Shown here: positions 41,573 through 51,741 of the stretch, one piece after another
Layout of the letters: the number at the start of each line of letters is the position of its first letter
Position numbering within the stretch: position 1 is the first letter of the stretch
Origin: Gautieria morchelliformis
Taxonomy: Eukaryota; Basidiomycota; Agaricomycetes; Gomphales; Gomphaceae
Reading direction: 5' to 3'
NCBI GenBank assembly: GCA_015179125.1
Contig: WHVA01000131.1
Location: forward strand, 124,001-188,000
Length of the DNA stretch: 64,000 nt
Translations under genes and position numbers: made by a program
The notes under the pieces: generated by a model
Databases searched by the model: none
The model's input: the letters and a program-made list of their open reading frames with translations, nothing else
Told to the model about the DNA's origin: nothing

Positions 41573-42496
41573 TTATCTGAGCCGGGGATGTACTGCAGCT
41601 GAATGTTCCCGGTGTCGATTTGATTGCGTGTAATGATAGTGTGTGTCGATATGCTTTGTTCGGTTGCTGCTGATGTTGTTCTTCGAGAAGAGGATGAAGG
41701 ACTGGTTGTCTGTGAAGAGCGGGATGGGAGTAAAATTATGATGAAAGTCCTTCCCTAGGCGTATCAGCCATATACCCTCGACCGACGCGAACGATCTGGC
41801 CACAAGCTCGGATTCCATCGAAGATCTCGATACGCAGTGCTGTTTCTTGGACGCCCACGAGAGCGGGGAGCCATTGAATGTGAATACCCAGCCCATCGTG
41901 GACTTGTGGTCGTTGACGTCGCCTGCGAAGTCCGCGTCTGTGAATCCTGCCAGGTTGTGAGCATACCCCATGACCCCGTCGCCCTCCGCCCTGTACTGGA
42001 TCCCGTACTCCTTCGTGTGTAGCAGGTATCGTATGACTCGCTTCGCGGCTTCCCAGTGCTGGAGCGTTGGTCTGGAGATGAACTGCGCGCATTTGTTGGT
42101 CGCGTATGATATGTCGGGGCTGGTCGCGATGGCGCAGTAGTTTAGGCTGCCGATGAGAGACGCGTATGGTACGTCGAGCGTCTCGTCGGTGATGGTGGCC
42201 GTTCTGAGATCGATTGTCGAGTCCATGGGAGATGTGATGGGTCGGCCGGGGGAGATATCGAATCTTTTTGCGATAGTAGAGATGAATGAGGGTTGGGATA
42301 TGTGAATGGTACTCAACGATCTGTTCCTGCTTATTCTGATGCCGAGGAGACGTTCTGGCTCTCCAAGGTCTTGGATATCGAAACTCCCCTTTATATCCGT
42401 CACCATCCGGTCCATGGACTGAGTGGAGTCGGCCGCGAGGAGGCCGTCGTCGACATACCATCCGGCTATCTCGATTGAGCCGCCGTCTCCGAATCA
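41573..42496 (-). pseudogene. Copia-4 C-terminal RT and RNase H after a premature TGA
   Basis: After TTT-TGA (stop near 42494) the same frame continues FGDGGSIEIAGWYVDDGLL, so the catalytic YVDD is intact but downstream of the stop. It then reads LGEPERLLGIRISRNRS, VPYASLIGSLNYCAIATSPD, GFTDADFAGDVNDHKSTMG, LSWASKKQHCVSRSSMESEL and LFTDNQSFILF (RNase H), and NRTKHIDTHYHYT. A frameshift follows: the remaining DNPADILTKPLSP-type terminus is in another frame (41500-41600). Two small lesions thus separate this copy from a full frame. Confidence 0.85.
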
Positions 42497-45400
42497 AAAG
42501 AATACTGTGGTGTCGGCCTCCCCCGCCCTGAATCCTATCTTCTCGATCTCGGTTCTCAGGGTGTTGTGCCACACGCCCCCTGACTGTTTTAGTCCGTAGA
42601 CCCCCTTGTTCAGCTTACACACCTTTCCTTCGCTTCCTTCCTCCACAAATGCCTCTGGCTGCCTCATGTATACCTCATCCTCCAGCTTCCCGTTCAAGTA
42701 CGCCCCCTTAACGTCGACCTGTCGAAGTTCTAGTCCATATCGGCACGCGAGCGCGAGAATGAGCCTGATGGAGGTGAGTCGGATCGTGGGGGAGTATGTT
42801 TCGTTGTAGTCGATTCCAGGCACCTGTGAGAATCCCTGAGCGACTAGCCTGGCTTTATACTTATTGACTTGTCCCAGGTTGTCCCTCTTGACTCTGAACG
42901 TCCATCGGCATCCGACGATGTTCGTGTTCGGTGGTCTCTGGACAAGGGCCCAGGTGTGATATCCCTTCAGGGTCTCGTACTCCTGCTCGCACGCTTCCTT
43001 CCATTTCTGTGCGTCAGGTGAGTTCATTGCGTCTCGATACTGGTCAGGCTCATCTTCAGCTAGGGTCACAAATGCAGACTCTGTCTCTTCGAGTGTCGAC
43101 GTCCCGTGCGCTAGTGCTGCGACTTCCGCGATTAGAGCTTGACGGCGCTTCCCTCTTCCGTACGACGAGTTCTCTGGGTCGAGCCATGGCCCTTGCTCGA
43201 AATCTTTCGGCGGCGTGGCCTCCCCCGCGTCTCTGCCGCTTGTCACCTCCTCCGCTGCTGACTTCTTTTCCTCTGTTTCTGCTCTCTCGCCGCCTGCCGC
43301 CTCCTCTACCTGTGCCGGGCCTGGTCCCGCGTCGCCCCCTCTCCCTTCTACTCCAGAAATGCTTGTTGGCGCTTCTGGTGTGAAGGGGAGTGACCCCTCC
43401 TCAGCCCAGGTGATCCCGGGTGAAGTGGGGGAGGGGGACGTCGAGATGTGGATCTTGTCGGTCCATAGTCCTGGGAGGTCATCGTCGTCAGTAGCATGGA
43501 TCGTGACTCGCTCGATGTGATTATACTCATCGAAAATAGCATCGTGCGCTTTCAGGACCGAGTGGGTCCTCGGGACCCATATCTTGTACGCCTTGGAGTC
43601 GTCGAAGTACCCGACGAAGATGCCTTCCACGGACCTGTAGCCCCCTTTTCGCCTGATTGCCTTAGGTATCAGCGCCCAGCACTTCGCCCCGTACGTGCGC
43701 AGCCAGTCGAGTTTGGGCTTCGATCCCCAGAACCCCTCGTATGGAGATGTCCCTATGCGTGAGTGCAGTATTCGGTTTCTGACGAAGTTTACCGTGTGGG
43801 TTGCTGATACCCAGAACTTGCCTGACAGTTCAGAGTCGTGCTGGAGGGTGAGTGCGCCCTCCTGAAGGGTCCTGTTGTATCGCTCGGCGATCCCATTGTG
43901 CTCTGGGGTATACGGTGAGGTTGTTTCATGGACTATTCCGAGCTTACGGCATATGTCTTTGAACTCTCGCCCCGTGTATTCTCCCCCGTTGTCAGTCCTG
44001 ACCCTCTTTACATCGGCTCCCTTCTGCCTCGTGATCCACGCTAGGTAGAGTCGAAATGACTCTGTGACGGTCGAGCATTCCTTGTTCTTTAGGAAATCGA
44101 TGCTCGCGTACCTGGTCTTCGAGTCGATCCAGGTGACAAAGTATTTGTAGCCCCCGATCGATGCTTCGAAGGGGCTGCAGAGGTCCGAGACAATGATGTC
44201 TCCGATGGCGGGTGGGAGGTCCTCCTGGCGTCTGAACGGGGCCCTGGTCTGCTTCCCGAATGGGCAGTTGTCACATTGCGTCGTGAGATCTGCTTTGATG
44301 TACGGTATGAACCTGTTCGCCGTCTTCCCCCTGATCATCTTCTCGATCGTTGAATAACTCGTGTGCGCTAGCCGGTGGTGCCAGAGCCTTATTTCGGGCG
44401 GGTCGTTTGAGTCGCTCGAGTACTTCGCTGTCTCGACTTTAGTTTTGGGAGTGGTGAGAGCGGTGTAGGTAAAAAGATTGCTGATCTTTGGACCGTGGGC
44501 TAGGACCTTGTTATCTACCGAGAGCGAGGAATGATGTTTGCTAAATATAACATCAACGTTGGCAGTGGTCATTCGTCCGACTGACAGGAGGTTTGCGTTG
44601 AGCTTCGGTACGTAGATGACGTCGAGGAGTGTTATTGGGAGATGGGGGAGGTGAAATGACGTGTCGGAGCAGAGGGTAATGTGTATCGTCCCTCTCTGAT
44701 TGGCTGTGAAAGCCTCCCCGCTGGCTGTCTCGATTGAGATCGGGGTGACCGTGTACAGATGGTCGAATAGATCGGCCGTTCCGCAAAGGTGGCTGGATGC
44801 GGCCGAGTCTATCAACCAGGTGTGTGCTTTGTTCTCGATCGTGGATAGCGCTGTGGTTACTGTTGACAGGACGACTGTCTGACTCATCTCTTCCGGTACC
44901 TCTGTGATCCTTGCCATCATGGTGATGTCCCTGCTCTGGCCCGCGAGACGAGCTGAGTCGTTCAGCTTTGAGTCTGTCGCTGGATTGGGACGCTGGGGGG
45001 GGACGGAAGGTGAGTTATTATGAGTTCTAGAGGTGGGAGCGGAAGGGGATTGGCCTTGGAAAGGCTTCCAAGGTGATTGCCCAGCTAAACCACCCCCTGG
45101 CGCAAAACACCTGGAAGCGCTGTGTCCCTCCTTACCGCAGTTGTTGCAGTGGTAGAACGGTCTCTGGTTGGTTCGAGGCGCGTTCTGTGCTGCAGCAAAC
45201 TGACGGCTCTGCGGGACATTCGGCAGGCTGGTCCTGCTAGGTGTGGGTCGCGCCGCCCTTGCGATGAACGCAGTGGCGGCCTGGCTGGAAATCTCGACGG
45301 CATTGAGGTCCGCCTCGTGGGCCTCGAGGCGTTCCTCGATGTCGTCGGGGTCGCGCGTAATCATGCGGATGGTCTGGGCGATTGGCCTCCAGGACTCAGG

Positions 45401-45958
45401 TATGTTCCTGAGAATCGTGGCTGCGTGAGTCGAGTCGGCTATGATCTCACCCATCTTTCCCAGCTGGTTTCGGGAATCTTTCATGGTCGTGAGATACTCG
45501 TTGACGGACTGTCCCTCGACCATGTGGTAGTTTTCGTATTTGGTCCTGACGATGCTGATTTTACTCGGGTCTTTAGACTCGAACTTCTTCGTTAGGATGG
45601 CCCATGCTTCCGAGGCAATGTCCGTGTTATCGATCGCGGTCTGGAGGTCAGGTGATACGCAGAGTAGGATCTGGTTGTACGCAACGTTATTCCTATCGTT
45701 CCACTCGTCTATGAGCTGGGTGAGTGACGTTGTCCCGATGTGTGGTACCGTCCCTACGATGGTGACATTAGGGCTAGCGTCGCTTGGGAGCGCGTCGATG
45801 TCTGTGATGTTAGCGTACAGGCCCCTGTCTCTCGCTGTGGCTAGCAGCTCCCTTTTCCACGACACCCAGTTGTCGCGTCCGAGCTTCGGTTTGATGTCCC
45901 GAAACTTGTGGATGTCGTGCTTCGGGTGCGTGATGGTGGTCGGTACGGGTTGAGTCAT
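42494..45958 (-). CDS. Copia-4 gag-protease-integrase-RT (1154 aa, ends at TGA)
   Basis: Start at ATG 45958, 24 bp after the 5' LTR. Gag: DNWVSWKRELLATARDRG, UBN2-like helices to about residue 215, and zinc knuckle CNNCGKEGHSASRC near residue 273. The protease motif WLIDSAASSHLCG follows at about 385. Pre-integrase: IRLWHHRLAHTSY with CDNCPFGKQ (about 530-575). Integrase core: VSDLCSPFE, RTDNGGEYTGREF and EHNGIAERYNRTLQEGAL (D, D, E). After a Glu/Ala-rich linker, RT begins VQRPPNTNIVGCRWTFRVK and IDYNETYSPTIRLTSIRLIL, with LRQVDVKGAYLNGKL and YGLKQSGGVWHN. The frame ends at ADTTVFF. All catalytic residues up to here are retained. Confidence 0.9.
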   Translation of the reverse strand: MTQPVPTTITHPKHDIHKFRDIKPKLGRDNWVSWKRELLATARDRGLYANITDIDALPSDASPNVTIVGTVPHIGTTSLTQLIDEWNDRNNVAYNQILLCVSPDLQTAIDNTDIASEAWAILTKKFESKDPSKISIVRTKYENYHMVEGQSVNEYLTTMKDSRNQLGKMGEIIADSTHAATILRNIPESWRPIAQTIRMITRDPDDIEERLEAHEADLNAVEISSQAATAFIARAARPTPSRTSLPNVPQSRQFAAAQNAPRTNQRPFYHCNNCGKEGHSASRCFAPGGGLAGQSPWKPFQGQSPSAPTSRTHNNSPSVPPQRPNPATDSKLNDSARLAGQSRDITMMARITEVPEEMSQTVVLSTVTTALSTIENKAHTWLIDSAASSHLCGTADLFDHLYTVTPISIETASGEAFTANQRGTIHITLCSDTSFHLPHLPITLLDVIYVPKLNANLLSVGRMTTANVDVIFSKHHSSLSVDNKVLAHGPKISNLFTYTALTTPKTKVETAKYSSDSNDPPEIRLWHHRLAHTSYSTIEKMIRGKTANRFIPYIKADLTTQCDNCPFGKQTRAPFRRQEDLPPAIGDIIVSDLCSPFEASIGGYKYFVTWIDSKTRYASIDFLKNKECSTVTESFRLYLAWITRQKGADVKRVRTDNGGEYTGREFKDICRKLGIVHETTSPYTPEHNGIAERYNRTLQEGALTLQHDSELSGKFWVSATHTVNFVRNRILHSRIGTSPYEGFWGSKPKLDWLRTYGAKCWALIPKAIRRKGGYRSVEGIFVGYFDDSKAYKIWVPRTHSVLKAHDAIFDEYNHIERVTIHATDDDDLPGLWTDKIHISTSPSPTSPGITWAEEGSLPFTPEAPTSISGVEGRGGDAGPGPAQVEEAAGGERAETEEKKSAAEEVTSGRDAGEATPPKDFEQGPWLDPENSSYGRGKRRQALIAEVAALAHGTSTLEETESAFVTLAEDEPDQYRDAMNSPDAQKWKEACEQEYETLKGYHTWALVQRPPNTNIVGCRWTFRVKRDNLGQVNKYKARLVAQGFSQVPGIDYNETYSPTIRLTSIRLILALACRYGLELRQVDVKGAYLNGKLEDEVYMRQPEAFVEEGSEGKVCKLNKGVYGLKQSGGVWHNTLRTEIEKIGFRAGEADTTVFF

Positions 45959-45982
45959 TGGTGAGTGGTGAGACTTTTAATC

Positions 45983-46615
45983 TCTGAAGAATACTAGGTA
46001 ACTATAGGATGTGCTACTAAATGTAGCTTTAAGGAATCGGGGTCTGGAGTGGCCCGGAATATTTCGGTGGGGACTCGATGCGCTTAGAACTCGAGCGCAG
46101 GAATAGTGACCAGTAGAATTGGTGATTTTTAATTGAGAGCATCGTTCAGTCTTTTATACAAACGTATCCAAGGTAACTAATGGAGAAATTGAGGGGGCAT
46201 GGGCGAGAGGAAGGTCAGAAGGAGGAGGGCCGAGGGTTGGAGATGGGTGTGGAGTGTCTGTGGGGTAGATCGGGAAAATGGAACTACCTACATGTACATT
46301 TTGTGGAGCAACATAGTGTGATCACGAAATGGGACAAGGTCGAGACAGGAGAAGGGGAAAAGGGGAGAAACATAGGACTCGATCGTCCGGTTGATCCGCG
46401 ATGTGTGTGCGGTGTTGTGAGCCCGTGAGATCGCGTGGCTCCTCGACTTGGCTCAACTCGACTCGGCTCAACTCGGTGCGCGCGTACGCGCCTCGGTGAA
46501 TTCGTTTGACTCGCTGGATGGTGGAAGCTCGTGGAGGGGAAGGGGTGGTAAGTGACTAGAGGGACAGAGAAGGGTGAGTGGGTCAATGGGTACTGTACAG
46601 TCTGGTTTCCTAACA
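45983..46615 (-). repeat. Copia-4 5' LTR (633 bp)
   Basis: Has an extra 15-bp CTCAACTCGACTCGG near 46450-46470 compared with the 3' LTR, a tandem duplication. Confidence 0.9.
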
Positions 46616-47141
46616 AGGGACACTACAAGAATAAATGTCCCAAGCCTGTTAAAGAGACCGGTGACAAGAAACATGACTCACAAAAAGGGGTGGCTCTGCA
46701 AATGCTGCTATTGAATCAGATGACGAAGACGAGGCTGCTTTCTTCGCCGATCTTGATGACGACGTCGAGCTCCTGGTGCTGCTATCGAACTACGAGTCTG
46801 ACTCGGATGCTGAAGAACATACCGAGGATTGGTTTTCTGAAATAGCGATGACATTGAGTGTATCGAGTCACAGGATAATGTTGACAGAAGCGAGTGTGCT
46901 TACCCAGTCAACATCTATGACAATCAAGCGGTCGCAGAAGCTGAAAATGCAAATGCTGTCCACATCAAAGACAGCACAGAAGCAGAAAATCAAACACACA
47001 TTGAGGAATACGACTCCAGCTGCACCAGGCACATCATCCCATACCGCGAGGCAGTGACAGACTTTAAGGCCATAAGTCCTAAGTCGTTCCAAGCTGCGAA
47101 TAAACAGAGTTTCAATGCGGTTGGAACAGGCGAGATGGTGT
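46616..47141 (+). pseudogene. Copia-3 gag C-terminus and protease start, after the nested element
   Basis: Continues the zinc knuckle (HYKNKC), then a Lys-rich and acidic linker (AIESDDEDEAAFFADLDDD, SNYESDSDAEEHTEDWFSEI) over several frames, and the beginning of protease in a third frame: EYDSSCTRHIIPYREAV then FQAANKQSFNAVGTGE. The catalytic DSG triad is DSS here. The homology stops after about 47141 and no RT, integrase or 3' LTR follows. Confidence 0.7.
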
Positions 47142-48331
47142 GAGATAGTACGAATGGACTTGGCTCTGTCAGGATGGATCCAACACAGAACCTCGAAAGT
47201 TAATCAAAATGCTTGACGACCGCGGAGCAAACTGGCGGGAAACACCTCTTCTGGGCTATTGAGATGGTCCGGGAGGCGTTCTGGGAGGAACCGACGGCTT
47301 GATGCGCTTTCCAAACGGCAGCACGACTGCTGTCGGCGAAGCAGCCAGCCTCTGACTTCAAGAGAACACGTCTGGCTGTGTATGGAGGTACGTAGTTCTT
47401 CGCCGTCATCAACGCTACCAACCCCAGTCTTCAAACAGGCTCAGGGGAGATTCTTGGCATGGGATTCACAGTAAACAGGTACATGGTCCTGCTTCTCAGT
47501 TTTCCGTCCCGTCGCTGATGCCCACCGCAGTGTAGTATGGCCACAACTGTTCAAATCACAGTTCCTCAACGTTCCAACCAAGCTTCTTCTGTGACGCGAT
47601 ATACCATATGCCCCTGATCTCAGAGGTAGCCGTTTTCCCGACCTAGCCCCCCTTCTTCCCTCCCATCAGACATGCAAATGCCAATCTACTACTTAACCAC
47701 CTCTTGACGTCCTTCCCGACTGCTTCACGACCAACGGCCCGCCGGGGCTGCTCTTTAGACCACATACGATCAACACGTTCGTGGGTGAGAAGCCGGGGGT
47801 GAAAGCGACCGCCGGAGGATGAGGCGAGGAGTGAGAGGGAAAGGAAAGGGACAGCGAGCGTGAGCATCCTCGCCGTTCTGTTCTAACGACCGCCACGCAT
47901 GAGTGGACAGCACAGCGGTGGACGACGCCTCTCGCACCCCAGTCCACCCACCTCCTCACCCACCGAGACGTCCACACCTCGCGTCTCTGACCCTCCATCC
48001 AGTAGGCTTACATGAGGACTGCCACTTTGAGACATTAACAGTGTTGTAAGTACAATTCGTGTCTCCTCTCACATCTCATTGTCTTCCATCCATCTATATA
48101 TACTTTCCTTCTTCCTCCTCACTCACCGCCCCTTTTCAGGTCTCCAACATGGATCTTTGCTTATACCACTCAGCACATCATGGAAAGGCGCTGACACCAT
48201 CTCCTCCAGGCCGTCGGTGAGCTTCCCGATCTATCCCCTGAGTGGCGGCACCTTCTCGCATGACCCGCATGCCCACGGCGACGCCGGGGGCTTCCCCGCC
48301 GAAGACGGGCGCTGCCTCTGCGAGTGATTCC
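47142..48331. other. Stretch without recognised gene
   Basis: Unique sequence after the end of Copia-3. One frame near 48200-48330 is GC-rich in its third positions and reads FSHDPHAHGDAGGFPAEDG before a stop; it may be an exon remnant but I cannot name it. Confidence 0.3.
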
Positions 48332-48880
48332 CCTTGGATTACACATCGTTTGGTAGTATCAGTCCGATTAATCAGGTTACTTACAGAACTCTATCAAACC
48401 ACTTTTTTATCGGGATTACACATCCGTTCGTACTGTGCATCCAATCGGTTTCTTTGTACCAAACAGAGGTTATTTTTCCGAGGATTACCCATGCGTTGGA
48501 CATGCAACAGCTTTTCTTTTTTGAGTATTACACATTGGCCGAGGTCTTTCTTGGGGGGGATTACTCATGCATTTATGGCATCTACCGATAAATCGGCTTC
48601 TTTGCAGGATTACTCGACCATTCCTGCTTTCTCTGATTAATCGGCTTACTTCCTCCATTGTACGGTATTTTCCTTGGATTACACATCGTTTGGTAGCATC
48701 AGTCCGATTAATCGGGTTACATCCAGAACACTATCAGTCCACTTTTTTACCGTCTGTTCGTACTGAACATCCCATCGACTTCTTTCTACGAAACGGAGGT
48801 TTTTTTCCGAAGATTACACACGTGTTGGACGTACAACGGCTTTTCTTTTCCGAGGTTTACACATCTCCGATCCATCGGGT
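48332..48880. repeat. Imperfect tandem duplication, about 340-bp period
   Basis: CCTTGGATTACACATCG starts at 48332 and again at 48672; about 200 bp following each are alike. Within each copy a GGATTACACATCxG word recurs. The second copy is shorter through deletions. Confidence 0.7.
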
Positions 48881-49219
48881 TTGCCGGTTTGCCTGTATCC
48901 CACCATTAGACTCTGCAACATCTATTGCTTTAAATATACGCCGGTACAGCTCCATACTTTCGTTGGCATCTCACTGACACCTCTTCCTTATTATGCACAT
49001 TGAAATCTATCCTGAGTATCAGAGGAGAGGCCCCACTCATGTATGTCGTGCACCATTCTCTATGTTCTTACCAACATTGCATTGTAGATGCACCTTGTAG
49101 TCATCGATCAAGGAAGAACACTGTTGCACCGCGTAATTCCAATCTGCGACTCCTCTGATCTCGAACTCCTTCTCCTTCTCATTCTATTCTTTTCACTATG
49201 ACACAATGCACGTGGTTTA

Positions 49220-51320
49220 TTGCTAGAGTGCCCACTCCTTCTTTTGAATGGGGTGCAAACCGTGTTGGGAAACCTCATGAATGTCCACATTGTCACATCC
49301 AAATCTTAACTGGGGAGCGACCCGGATTCTGTTGTGGTGAAGGAGGTAAACGAAGAATGGATGTCAAGCATCTTCCTCCATTGCCTGAAGAATACAATGT
49401 TTTTCTGAATGACAGCAGTGTCTCCTCTCTATCACGAATTCTGAACTTGGTGTTCTCATTTTCCTCTCTGGAGTCGACATCTGAATTTCCTGGGCTCCAT
49501 GGTCCTCTTTTGTTCACGGTTTACGCCAACTGTCTTTGGTTCAACCATCTATGTATCCAAAGGCGTCCATTGTTCTCAAAGATTCTTTGGGTACAAATGA
49601 GGTGGGACATTGGAACTTCTTCATTACTCCATCTCTAACCGTCTGCATTAGATTGCGGCCATCATGTGCTTTTTCAACTCTACTCACACTGACCTCCATC
49701 CTCGCTCACTCACCATTGCTAAAACCAATGGCAAAAATCAATCCATCCCAGCCGTTAGCCATCTTTGGGAGCCTCTTGCATATCCCCTCCTTTTCCCGCA
49801 TGGAACTTTAGGATGGGGTGTCAATGAAGGACTTGGTGTCTGTGCATCTGATGCAGACAGTGACAGTGTGTCAACACAAATGTGGAACTATCGTGCCATG
49901 CTTCTTCGAGAACCCCGCTTTCAAATTTTTGGACGTCTGTGCAATGAATATCTGGTGGACATGTTCACATGTGACCTTGAGTGCAGACTCAACTACATCC
50001 GCCGCAATCAACACAGGGTCTCAGCACAGCAAAACCCTTCTTCTAATAATATCTACTTACCTGCGTCCTTTCTTGGTTCAAGAAAATGGGCAAGTGAGCC
50101 GATTGCAGATGCTCTTGCCCTTGCTTCAACATACGGACCCCCAACTTTCTTCATCACTATGACATGCAATCCCCAATGGCCTGAAATTTCCCAACAACTA
50201 CGTCCTGGGAAAGGTTTTGAAGATGCCCCACTTATAGTGTGCCGTGTCTTCAAACGGAAACTCACTCACTTCCTCAAAACATTATCAACCATGTTTCCAA
50301 ATGCAGGATGGCGGTTGTACACCATCTATTGCATTGAATTTCAAAAGCGTGGCCTACCTCATTGCCACATTCTCACCAAATATGAAGCTGATTGTATAAC
50401 ACCTGACGATATCGATGCTGTAATTTCTGCCAAACTTCCCTCTAACATTGAAGACTCAGGCTTAATCAAAACCCATATGCTCCATAGTCACCCACCTGAA
50501 AACCAACCACGTTCACGTTACTGTCAGCGTGAAAAAAATGGTTTACGGATGTGTAGATTTAACTATCCTCGCCAACTACAGCAGATGACCACTTTGGATG
50601 ATGATGGCCGTGTTTCTTATCGTCGTCGTCACCCTGGGGATGAAATGGTGATCCCACACTGCCTTCCGTTGATCAGAAAATATCGCTGCCACATCAACTT
50701 TGAAGCCGCAAGTACAGGTCATTTATTCCAATACATCTTCAAGTACATTCACAAAGGTAGGTCTCTTGATGACTCATCCCTCACTTCTCTCACCAATTAC
50801 AGGTCCTGATCGTACGTGGGTGCAACTTAAAGATTCATCCATGTCTTCCGTCGATGAAATTGCAGAGTTCTGGGATGCCATATATTTATCTGCAGGTGAA
50901 GCTGCATGGAGAATTTTGGGATTTCACATCACCTCCAAGGATCCATCTGTTACTGCACTTCCAGTGCACACACCTAACTCAACACTTTTTCATCAATATG
51001 AGCGCACCCATCAATCAACAAGCACACTCTCCAAGCTTGACCGTTACTTTTGTCGCCCTAGAGGTTCATTTGAAGACAATGACAACCTTGAGCGCAATTT
51101 TGCAGACATCTCCTATGCAGACTACTACCAATTGTTTCGCCTCCAAAAGTTGAACATGAATCAACTAGTCAACCCCCGTTTCTAAATTGAACGACCAAAT
51201 GTCCATGGCCAGCCTATGATGCACGTCATACTTCGGAAACCTAACAAACCACATATTTCAAGACTACAGATAGTTCGTCCCTCTGAAGGCGAACGTTTCT
51301 ACATCCGGTCACTGTTATTG
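49220..51320 (+). pseudogene. Helitron Rep/helicase, copy 1 (N-terminal half)
   Basis: The zinc-binding start HECPHCHIQILTGERPGFCC (about 49285) and a frameshift precede the Helitron-like N domain (from 49740, LWEPLAYPLLFPHGTLGWG). The Rep domain has MTCNPQWPEISQQLRPG, then FQKRGLPHCHILTKYE (the HUH motif, His-Cys-His) and FQYIFKYIHKG (catalytic Tyr region). An intron of about 47 bp (GTAGGT...TTACAG, 50756-50802) separates it from GPDRTWVQLKDSS and WRILGFHITSKDPSV. A stop (51183-51185) cuts NPRF*IERPN, after which homology continues to LLLHS (about 51326). The helicase half is absent here. Rolling-circle transposase; inactive by the stop and loss of helicase. Confidence 0.8.
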
Positions 51321-51326
51321 CATTCC

Positions 51327-51741
51327 ACTGGAACATCTCCTTGCTTGTCAAGGGCACTGGGATGTGGGAAATTATGGGAATCTGACCCCTTTACATATAC
51401 TTTCTCTGCATATTATGCAATAGCTTAGCAAGCATATCTGCTTTCTTTCCAAGGCTGAGTAATAGGTTCACTGATGCTAACTGGTACTTGGCAAGATTTC
51501 TAGTACCATGAAAATATTGCCATGAGTTGGGGGGAGAGAAGTAGGTAGGCTCAAAGATGACTAAGCCACAGGAACCCTATATTCCTATATGTTGTTATTA
51601 ATACTCTTATAATATATATTATATACTCATATATGGAGTTATACAACCTACCTTTCAAGAAGCTGCACACCTATCAGGGTTGTTTGCCGATGTATCTGAA
51701 GGTGACAGCTGTCTCACAGAGGCTGTGGAATGCTTAATCTA
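51327..51741. other. Insertion and junction between Helitron copies 1 and 2
   Basis: About 320 bp not matching Helitron sequence (51327-51650), then a scrap that reads PTFQEAAHLSGLFADVSEGDSC, a Helitron continuation of copy 1, ending at the start of copy 2 near 51742. Confidence 0.5.

Larger units (their letters stand above)
40864..46615 (-). mobile_element. Copia-4: young, nearly intact Ty1/copia element nested in Copia-3
   Basis: LTRs 40864-41483 (620 bp) and 45983-46615 (633 bp) are nearly identical; the length difference is one 15-bp and one 2-bp indel. The target duplication AGGGA is at 40859-40863 and 46616-46620. A single gag-pol frame of 1154 codons plus a same-frame continuation is broken by one TGA; one further frameshift lies near the end of RNase H. 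The polypurine tract TTGAGGGGGCG (minus) abuts the 3' LTR. Only 24 bp separate the 5' LTR from the gag ATG and no initiator-tRNA site is visible, unlike Copia-1 to -3. Confidence 0.9.

Noticed and set aside
44089..45303. Additional open frames on both strands within Copia-4 (for example 45122-45595 plus)
   Set aside because: They overlap the continuous gag-pol frame and show no domain of their own.
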